DNA of 64,000 bases from Scilla litardierei (Eukaryota > Streptophyta > Magnoliopsida > Asparagales > Asparagaceae), in NCBI GenBank assembly GCA_030789695.1, contig CM061133.1, positions 95,411,528 through 95,475,527 of the forward strand, given 5' to 3'. The position numbers were made by a program, and so were the translations under genes. The stretch's first letter is position 1; each line of letters opens with the position of its first letter. Below are positions 57,759-64,000 of the stretch, in pieces. The notes beneath the pieces are model-generated. The model searched no databases. It was not told the origin of the DNA and saw only the letters and a list, made by a program, of their open reading frames with translations.

Positions 57759-58200
57759 CTAAGAAGGCGGTGCCGCGCCGTCTCCGTCCTGAGGCGGAGG
57801 GGGTGGTGGTGGTGTAGGCTGCTGAGCTGGGGTGGGCGTGGGAGTGGAAGCAGGTCGAGCGTGTGTGGGAGTGTGTGTGGGAACCTGCTGGGTGGGTGGG
57901 GGTACGCGCGGGAGACGCTCTAAGATCTGTGTCAGGCAGTAGTGGATCTGAGGGATCAGGTCAAAGCGTCCAGCCATCGTAGAGACGGTGGAGGACAGGG
58001 TCCGAAGGTCTCCTCTAAGACCACTCACCGCCACCTCAAGAGCACGTATGCTCTGCAGTACAGTGTCGGGCGGGAGTGGTGCAGAGGGACGCACCGGTCT
58101 AGGCTGCGCAGGGCGAGGCTGGCGTACGCGTGTGGAGTATGTAACGGGCTCAGCAGGGAATGGGACAAAAGGCGCCGTGCCAGGAAATGTGGGCCGGGCC
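57759..58200 (-). pseudogene. C-terminal part of the ORF-1-like gene, out of frame
   Basis: Shifting frame near 58215 lets the reading continue RPTFPGTAPFVPFPAEPVTY, RVRQPRPAQPRPVRPSAPLP, then a helical segment (IRALEVAVSGLRGDLRTLSS, MAGRFDLIPQIHYCLTQILE) and a Pro/Thr tail ending QDGDGAAPPS. Element 1 has a comparable helical, Pro-rich tail in its homologue. A single indel therefore probably separates this from the frame upstream; a real stop after PAPASH cannot be ruled out. Confidence 0.55.
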
Positions 58201-59694
58201 TCAGTGTGAGGCCGGGGCGGGCGGTGAGAAGCGGAGGCCAGCGGCAGCGGAAGAAGAGTACAAAAGCGGCTGCGAGGCGGCTAGTGAGGTCGGTGGCACA
58301 GAAGTGTGGACAGACGCCACGACGCTCTCGGAGAATACGGCAGCTGTGGAGACAGAGGAATCTCCCGCTGGGGCGGAAGTGTGTGGTCCAAAAGGTGTAG
58401 CCCCAGCGGAGATCATGCTAACCATGGTCTCCACGACCGAAACGAACGAGGGCTCTCCACTCTCAACAAAGGTCTGCGGGCGCTGGGGGAGAGCGGAGCA
58501 AAGAGGCTCCACGGACAGAGGGCCGGAGGTGGCAGCGGGAGTGGTGGGGACAGCCTCGGAAGTGGTGACAGTGGTGGAAATGGGCTCAGCAAAAGTACTC
58601 TCGACACAGGCAGAGGTAGGGACAGAAGTGTCAAGAGCAGTGGAAACGTCTGGAACAGGCTGAGAGGCCACAGGGTCGACGGGGTGGGCAGCAGGCTCGG
58701 CAGGGTGCGCAGCAGGGTCTGCGGGAGCAGCCTGGGCAGCGGGGGCAGCGGGGCCCTGCTCGGCCTCCTCGGCCTCGAGCACGTAGGCGGCGGGGATGAG
58801 GACATCCATCGCCGGAAGCCAGTCAACGTGGGCTGGTGCAATCAGAGTCCGAGCAGGGCTCGGGAGAATCATGTAATCGGCCCCATAGGGGCCGTGCAAC
58901 CAGACCCAGTGACGCTCACCGTGCGGACGCAGCATCTTCATCCGGGCCATAACGTCTATCGACAAGGAAGTGGGGCCCGGAACGCGTCGCAGGTCGTCGG
59001 GGAAATCCTCGCCGGTCATAAGAGCCAGCAGGGTAATCAGGCCGCCGCAGCATATCAGTGAGCGAGCGCCCACCGATACAATGATGCGGTCTAAGTACCA
59101 TGCCGCGATATCGATCACGACGGCGGGGACAAGCTCGTCTCCATCCCTAGACAGAGCTCTGGGACGTGTCATCGCATAGAGCATGTAAAGCTCTGGCGTA
59201 GACATCGTGCCCGGCTCATATCTGGCCAAAAAGGTAGTCGCCATGAGGCGCTGGGCAATGCGTAGGCAGGGATGTACGATGGCCGAGGCCTTGGCCCTAC
59301 TAGGGTCAAAGGCGGCGTGGAGACCCGTGATACGTGCCCAGAAGGCACCGGCGTCGAAAGAGAGTGGAGGGATATGTGTGGGGCCATAACCGCGATCGGC
59401 TCCGGGGACTGCGGGCCAAGAGAAAAATGCTCTCATCATATCGAGAGTGACCTGGCACTCTCGATCCATGAACCGGAATGAGCATCCCTCATCGGTCCGG
59501 GCGAGAGGCTGTGCGGGCTGTGGGTGCGCTGCAGGTTGTGCGGGGTGTGCGGAGCCTGCAGGCTGTGCGGGGTGTGCGGGGTGTGTGGGGGACGGTGGAG
59601 GAGAGTCCTCCAACTCGTGGGAGGGGCCGGCATCATCCGACCGCTTCCGCTTGGCGGAAGCTCTCTTCGACCGCGGCCGTGTCCGGGGCGGCAT
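58201..59694 (-). CDS. ATHILA ORF-1-like protein of element 2 (497 codons)
   Basis: I chose ATG 59694 (MPPRTRPRSKRASAKRKRSD) because it opens with a basic, nuclear-signal-like segment as the element 1 homologue does; the frame is open for another 100 codons upstream. The central region aligns with element 1 block by block: VTLDMMRAFFSWP, FWARITGLHAAF, ELYMLYAMTRPR, IDIAAWYLDRIIVS, ARSLICCGGLITLLALM. The second half is an Ala/Pro/His-rich repeat (HPAEPAAHPVDPVA). No signal peptide or membrane segment is evident. The family accompanies Athila elements downstream of pol and its role is unknown. An internal promoter-like array lies 530 bp upstream. Confidence 0.72.
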   Translation of the reverse strand: MPPRTRPRSKRASAKRKRSDDAGPSHELEDSPPPSPTHPAHPAQPAGSAHPAQPAAHPQPAQPLARTDEGCSFRFMDRECQVTLDMMRAFFSWPAVPGADRGYGPTHIPPLSFDAGAFWARITGLHAAFDPSRAKASAIVHPCLRIAQRLMATTFLARYEPGTMSTPELYMLYAMTRPRALSRDGDELVPAVVIDIAAWYLDRIIVSVGARSLICCGGLITLLALMTGEDFPDDLRRVPGPTSLSIDVMARMKMLRPHGERHWVWLHGPYGADYMILPSPARTLIAPAHVDWLPAMDVLIPAAYVLEAEEAEQGPAAPAAQAAPADPAAHPAEPAAHPVDPVASQPVPDVSTALDTSVPTSACVESTFAEPISTTVTTSEAVPTTPAATSGPLSVEPLCSALPQRPQTFVESGEPSFVSVVETMVSMISAGATPFGPHTSAPAGDSSVSTAAVFSESVVASVHTSVPPTSLAASQPLLYSSSAAAGLRFSPPAPASH

Positions 59695-60224
59695 ATCTGC
59701 CCCGAGCGCGCGCCGAAAAAGTGAAAAGTGCGGCGTGTGCACAAAGAGTGGAAAGAGTTTACCCAAACACGCCGCGAGTGCTAAGTAGTGGAAGCGTGCG
59801 AAGTCCGCGCCTCCACGAAGTCCTGAGCAGCCCGTAGAAGCTCCCCTGAGCTCCCCTAAGCTCCAAAAAGCAACCTGCGCATGGAAAAGCGATATCAGCG
59901 AGTAATAATCAAAATGTATGGAGCAATAGGGGTATAACAGATAGATATGTGACTTGATTCGGGTTAGGGGTTCGATTGACACACGGATCCTCAAAAACTA
60001 CGCAAAAAGAGAAGAAAATGGTGAAAATAAGCGAACCGGAGGTGACCGGAGACGGGGGTGGCCGGCGGCGACTCGGGCGGGTGGCGGCGGCAGTCGGCCG
60101 GCGGTGGCAGGCCGAGCGGCGGCGCGCGTGGGCGAGTGGGTGTCGGGCGAGGCGCGATCGGGCGAGGGGAAGATGAGGGGGCGCGGGCGAAAGGGTGTTT
60201 TTCGTTTTCGAAAAATGCGCCCCC

Positions 60225-60605
60225 CCTTGGCTTTTTATTAAAAAGTTACGACTCGGCCGAGTGACGTGATCACTCGGCCGAGCGAGGCAAATAAAAATTT
60301 CTCCCCGATATCGCTTCGGCCGAGTGGCTTTGCCAGGCTCGGCCGAGTGGAGTAAGTCCATTCGGCCGAGTGACTCAAGCTACTCGGCATGACTCGCCCA
60401 AGGAGGGTATCCGTTTCACTCGGCCGAGTGAATATATATACTCGGCCGAGTAGCAGTTATGATGAAATGAGGAAAATAGACAGAGAGTTGGGTACAGCAG
60501 ACTTCCCTTGTTCGTGAGCGGCTCGGCCGGACGAACTTCTGTACTCGGCCGAGTGACTAGTATACTCGGCCGAGTGAGCCTTGCATTCTGCTGTTTGTCT
60601 TCGTT
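60225..60605 (-). promoter_or_regulatory. Internal promoter-like palindrome array upstream of the ORF-1-like gene
   Basis: About ten CTCGGCCGAGTG palindromes or variants occur at 60247-60602, followed on the minus strand by TTTTTAATAAAAAG (about 60228-60241), a weak TATA-like sequence, and the ORF-1-like start about 540 bp on. It uses the motif of the LTR U3 array of the same element, not that of element 1. Confidence 0.45.
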
Positions 60606-60840
60606 TAGGCTCTAAACTCCGTCTTTCTTCCTCCAGTCGATTTCATGCTCCTCCTAAGCGTCGAACGCCTTCTTAGGGCGCTCCTCATCGTCTCGTTCAA
60701 CCTCCTCATGATGATCTACTTATCTCCTCTCCTGTCAAGAAAAATAGGACCCGTTATCGCAAAATTTTTGATCGGATGACTCAAAACACTAAAAATTTCT
60801 AAACCGAAAATAAAGAAAAAGCGAAAATAAAGCAAAAACC

Positions 60841-60890
60841 GTCGGGTTGCCTCCCGACAAGCGCTCGTTTTAGGTCGTGAGCTCGACCCC
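60841..60890 (-). other. Conserved Athila post-pol stem-loop
   Basis: The minus strand reads GTCGAGCTCACGACCTAAAA, then CGAGCGCTTGTCGGGAGGCA, then ACCCGAC; TCGGGAGGCAACCCGA forms a hairpin. It corresponds to 33921-33972 of element 1, with compensating stem changes (TGGG/CCCA against TCGGG/CCCGA). Confidence 0.65.
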
Positions 60891-60903
60891 CTATAATTTT
60901 TAA

Positions 60904-61242
60904 TCAATGCGGGATGTTTGGTGCATATGAGATGCACCCGTCAAACTTTCCGGGGAGCGCGCTTGGATTCGGACGTGGCGGCGAAGCGTTCTCCCGCGGT
61001 GGTCTCCTATCTCGAATAGTGTTGGGGGGAGGCTCCCCCAAGCTAGCATTCGCCCCGGTCAACGGCTTAGCCGGCGATGCCGATTTCCGTACCGGCGGAG
61101 CTTTCTTTGGAGACTTTGATTTCGAGAGCTTGCAGAGCTCTCGAATCCTTGCGACATCAGCGTCGCCTTCATCTTCATCAGCGGAGAAGTCGGGGGAATC
61201 ATCATTATTGTCCGCATGGCCTAAATCCGGGCCTTCATCCAA
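60904..61242 (-). other. Basic linker ORF in the -1 frame after protease
   Basis: Opens in the -1 frame relative to gag-protease (about 57 bp overlap; the first listed codon is TTG, not ATG) and reads DEGPDLGHADNNDDSPDF, then a basic stretch KLSKSKSPKKAPPVRKSASP, ending just before the post-pol stem-loop. Element 1 has a comparable basic tail (34243-33986) in frame with its protease. It is probably the C-terminal extension of the polyprotein, reached by a -1 frameshift or separated by a mutation. Confidence 0.45.
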
Positions 61243-63674
61243 TTCTTCATCAAAAGGGCACCAATCGAGTGAGGAATCGCCTCCTCTATCACCTCATCAA
61301 GGAGGTCCATATAATCGAGCTCCTCATGGTAAGGCATGTGCTTCATTGCCTTGGGAATGTGGAGCTCCACCTCGATGTTTCCGACGTTTAAGGTTAAGGT
61401 ACCTTCGCGCATGTCGACGATGACTCCGGCGGTGGCGAGGAATGGGCGCCCAAGTAGCAATGAGGTGTCTCCCTCCTCCTTAATGTCCATGATGACGAAG
61501 TCACATGGCAAGCATATTCCACCCGGGACTTGAAGTGGGATGTCTTCGGCAATCCCCACCGGCCTTGTTATCCGTCCATCGGCTAATTGAATGCGCATGT
61601 CGGTGGGTTTCAACTTTGTCCCGGTGTTAAGCTTTAAGAACATGGAGAGGGGCATGAGACTCACACTAGCCCCAAGATCGACCAACGCCTTTTGAAGAGG
61701 CACGCCACCCAAAGTGCAAGGAATCCGAAAACTCCCCGGATCTTTAAATTTTGCCGGCTCCTTCTCTCTCTTGGTGAACCAAGAGCCCTCCTCGGCTAGC
61801 ATTATCTTCTCCTTCCTTTTCCTCCCCGAAATCAAGTCCTTCAAAAATTTAGCATACGTGGGGATCTCGACGATGGCGTCGAGGAAGGGAATATTGAGGC
61901 TAACTCCCCTTAGATACTCGAGGAATTTCGCTAGCCTCTTCTCCATTTTTGCCTTCGCTAGTCTTTGGGGGAATGGGACCGGTGGCATGAAGCGCCTTTC
62001 CTCAATTAATCGCTCCGCCCTAGATTTCTCCTTGTCTTGTGGCTCCTTCTCCTTATCAACCTCAACTACCGGCTCAACCGGCTCCAAGCTTTCCTCCACG
62101 GCCTCCTCAATAGGAATCATGGCGGGAGTGGTGTCCTTCCCGCCTCTAGTAGTGACGGCAACTACGGCGTTGATGTGGCCCGTGTTGCCCCGTGGGTTTT
62201 GCTCCGGTTGCGCCGGCAATCTTTGAGTGTTCCGGTTGAGCAATGCCAATTGCTCCGATATTTGGGCCACTACGGTATTGAGAGATTCTTGCCCCGCCTT
62301 CAAAGTAGCATTCACCTTATTTTGCTCGACCATGAACGCCTCCACTCTAGATTCGAAGTCGGTTCGTTGAGGAGCTTGTGGAGGGTTTTGATTTTGATTC
62401 CTCCACCCTTGGTTGTATCCGGGAGGCCTATACGGTGGGACTTGTTGCTTCGGTGGAAAGTTTTGTTGCGGAGGCCCCCTCGGTGGATAGTTTTGTTGTT
62501 GGGGTGGTGGTGGTCGAGCTTGTTGAGGCGGTGGTTGTGGCGGGTTCAAGGCTCCTTCATTGTTGGCGTAGGAGAATCCCGGATGATTTCTTGCGGCCGG
62601 ATTGGACCAATACCCTTGGTTCCCCGCAACATATTGTATTTGCTCCAAGGATCCTTCTCCTTGCTCTCCTCCCGAGTACATGACTTGAGATTGGTCTTGC
62701 CAATCACACATTTGGTTGGTCGGTGCGGAGGTGGATGGGCTACCTTGGGGCTCCGTGATGAATTTCTCCAATCTCTCCACCACCTTGTGGAGAGAATCAA
62801 ATTTGCTCGTGAGCTCCGCTACGGCCTTTGCCTCGTAGATGCTAGTTGGCTTTAAGGAGGATGTGGAGTGTCCTCGCTCATCGCCCCACTGTTGGTTATT
62901 TGAGGCCATCTCCTCAATTAGGGCCGTAGCTTCCTCGGGAGTCTTTGACAAGATTGCACCATTCGCCGCGGCATCAATAATTTGTTTGGTCCCCGGTTGG
63001 AGACCGTTGTAGAAGCTATGAACTAGCTCCCAGTCCTCTATACTGTGGTGCGGGCATTGGTGCTGCAAATCCTTAAATCGCTCCCAAGCTTCATAGAGCG
63101 TCTCCTGTGGTCCTTGTTTGAAGGACATGAGAGCGCTCCGGATCTTCACCGTCTTGGATGGCGGATAGAATTTGTCAATAAATGCGCTCGCCAACTCGTC
63201 CCAAGTAGTGAAGACTCCGTCAGCCTGCGTCCTCAACCAATAGAGTGCCTTGTCCTTAAGCGTGAAGGGGAAGAGGCGCAGTCTGATAGCGTCGTTGGAG
63301 ACCCCCGGCATCTGGAATGTGGCGCACTTTGACAAGAATAGTTGGATGTGGTAGTGGGGGTTCTCATGTGCGTTCCCATGAAACGGGTCTTGTTGCATCA
63401 ACACCACCAATCCAGTCTTTAGCTCGAAGTTCTTGTCGGCCGCCAACCCCGGCATGGCAATGGACGAGGTGGTAGAAGAAGTCTTAGGCCGAAGCCTATC
63501 TCGAATCGAGATTATCCTTGCCATCCTTGCCGCCAATTCTTCAGGAGTTTCCGGGTTGGTCATATACCTCCCGTCCGGATCTTGTCTCTTTTCCGCTCTA
63601 AGTCTCCGCGCGGTACGTTCGATCTCGGGATCAAATAATAAGTCTTCTGGGTCCGCCGTAGATCGCGTGTACAT
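61221..63674 (-). CDS. Intact gag-protease polyprotein, Athila lineage (817 aa)
   Basis: One uninterrupted frame from ATG 63674 (MYTRSTADPEDLLFDPEIER). Capsid core at about residues 125-240: IQLFLSKCATFQMPGVSNDA, ALYWLRTQADGVFTTWDELA, YEAWERFKDLQHQCPHH, VHSFYNGLQPGTKQIIDAAA. Then a Pro/Gln/Asn-rich linker (about 370-470), VPFPQRLAKAKMEKRLAKF, and the aspartic protease with VDLGASVSLMPLS (active-site Asp near residue 666) and SLLLGRPFLATAG. No CCHC zinc knuckle is seen. Gag forms the particle and protease matures it; polymerase and integrase must come from elsewhere. The intact frame together with identical LTR ends suggests recent mobility. Confidence 0.93.
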   Translation of the reverse strand: MYTRSTADPEDLLFDPEIERTARRLRAEKRQDPDGRYMTNPETPEELAARMARIISIRDRLRPKTSSTTSSIAMPGLAADKNFELKTGLVVLMQQDPFHGNAHENPHYHIQLFLSKCATFQMPGVSNDAIRLRLFPFTLKDKALYWLRTQADGVFTTWDELASAFIDKFYPPSKTVKIRSALMSFKQGPQETLYEAWERFKDLQHQCPHHSIEDWELVHSFYNGLQPGTKQIIDAAANGAILSKTPEEATALIEEMASNNQQWGDERGHSTSSLKPTSIYEAKAVAELTSKFDSLHKVVERLEKFITEPQGSPSTSAPTNQMCDWQDQSQVMYSGGEQGEGSLEQIQYVAGNQGYWSNPAARNHPGFSYANNEGALNPPQPPPQQARPPPPQQQNYPPRGPPQQNFPPKQQVPPYRPPGYNQGWRNQNQNPPQAPQRTDFESRVEAFMVEQNKVNATLKAGQESLNTVVAQISEQLALLNRNTQRLPAQPEQNPRGNTGHINAVVAVTTRGGKDTTPAMIPIEEAVEESLEPVEPVVEVDKEKEPQDKEKSRAERLIEERRFMPPVPFPQRLAKAKMEKRLAKFLEYLRGVSLNIPFLDAIVEIPTYAKFLKDLISGRKRKEKIMLAEEGSWFTKREKEPAKFKDPGSFRIPCTLGGVPLQKALVDLGASVSLMPLSMFLKLNTGTKLKPTDMRIQLADGRITRPVGIAEDIPLQVPGGICLPCDFVIMDIKEEGDTSLLLGRPFLATAGVIVDMREGTLTLNVGNIEVELHIPKAMKHMPYHEELDYMDLLDEVIEEAIPHSIGALLMKNWMKARI

Positions 63675-63825
63675 GCACAGTGAAAACAGAGTTTCAAAGA
63701 GATGATTAGTACCGTGGAAGGGTTAGGTAAAAATAGCAAAGGAAATAATAATGGTAAAAGAAATAAAATAAAAAGAAAATAAAAGAGAGAAATAGCTAGG
63801 TGAGAAAGAATCAAACGCAATCGCC

Positions 63826-63843
63826 TCCCCGGCAACGACGCCA
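63826..63843 (-). other. Primer binding site, tRNA-Asp type
   Basis: The minus strand reads TGGCGTCGTTGCCGGGGA, one difference from the tRNA-Asp complement, 6 bp inside the 5' LTR. Confidence 0.85.
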
Positions 63844-63849
63844 AAAACT

Positions 63850-64000
63850 TGATCGCGCCCCGGCGTACACGTCCCGAGGCGACGGTTGTAGTTTTACCGC
63901 AAGCGCACGGTATAGCGGCGAGCGGGTATCGAACACAGGGAGGACGAATGACCGTGCTTGCTCCTAATCAACCTGGCTATTCAGAGGGATAACTGCCTTG
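63850..64000 (-). repeat. 5' LTR of Athila-like element 2, cut by the window end
   Basis: The 151 bp visible are identical, base for base, to 53916-54066. Confidence 0.97.

Larger units (their letters stand above)
53916..64000 (-). mobile_element. Athila-like element 2: young non-autonomous gag-pro plus ORF-1-like
   Basis: The 3' LTR (53916-55732) and the first 151 bp of the 5' LTR (63850-64000) are identical over the shared stretch. Between them lie a primer binding site, an intact gag-protease ORF, a post-pol stem-loop, a palindrome array, a nearly intact ORF-1-like gene and a 3' region with PPT modules. There is no RT, RNase H or integrase. The right end and target duplication lie outside the window. 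Confidence 0.93.

Noticed and set aside
58306..59061. 251-codon plus-strand open frame
   Set aside because: It lies antisense to the ORF-1-like gene in G+C-rich DNA; its Gly/Ser/Arg-rich reading is a shadow of that gene.
63820..63850. Possible tRNA-Asp gene
   Set aside because: Only the 18-nt complement of the tRNA 3' end is present; it is a primer binding site, as at 36862 and 45970.

Overview
This is nuclear DNA from a flowering plant with a repeat-rich genome; the species cannot be told from the sequence. Support comes from Ty3/gypsy elements of two plant lineages (Tekay/Del-like and Athila-like), two plant L1-type LINEs, tRNA-Asp-type primer binding sites typical of Athila, a foldback MITE, Helitron-like ends, and intron-bearing fragments of plant enzyme genes. 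I see no complete, clearly functional host gene, rRNA or tRNA gene.

Layout. 1-3710: a scrambled Tekay-like element (pol - LTR end - pol - LTR end, + strand) abutting the ORF1 of a decayed LINE (3711-8057, +). 8112-10297: gene-free DNA ending in two 299-bp tandem units. 10298-18950 (-): a gag-only LTR element with 3.2-kb LTRs and a perfect GAAAA target duplication, inserted in the 299-bp repeat. 19868-24150 (-): degraded exons of a monoacylglycerol-lipase-like esterase, an ALDH6-type dehydrogenase and a VARLMGL-motif protein, with a local 0.6-kb duplication. 25884-26412: a foldback MITE between GT microsatellites. 26450-38882 (-): a second LINE split by Athila-like element 1 (27647-38487), with the LINE reading frame rejoining across the insertion. 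38894-40945: a 2-kb palindrome with Helitron-like 3' ends on both sides. 40957-43466: a probable solo LTR. 44094-45994 (-): a decayed third Athila-like element. 47024-53915: a Helitron-like terminus, a candidate promoter with a tiny ORF, and fragments of a HAD hydrolase and a cupin gene (both -). 53916-64000 (-): Athila-like element 2, running off the window, with an intact 817-codon gag-protease ORF and LTR ends identical over all 151 visible bp.

How the parts fit. The three best preserved LTR elements all lack reverse transcriptase, RNase H and integrase, so each would need enzymes supplied by relatives. Athila-like elements 1 and 2 share one plan: LTR, tRNA-Asp-type PBS, gag-protease, a conserved stem-loop, a palindrome array with a TATA-like box, an ATHILA ORF-1-like gene, a 3' region with repeated polypurine modules, and LTR. 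In both, the array upstream of the ORF-1-like gene uses the same short motif as the array in the U3 part of that element's own LTR. This suggests an internal, LTR-like promoter for the extra gene and is the most unusual signal in the window.
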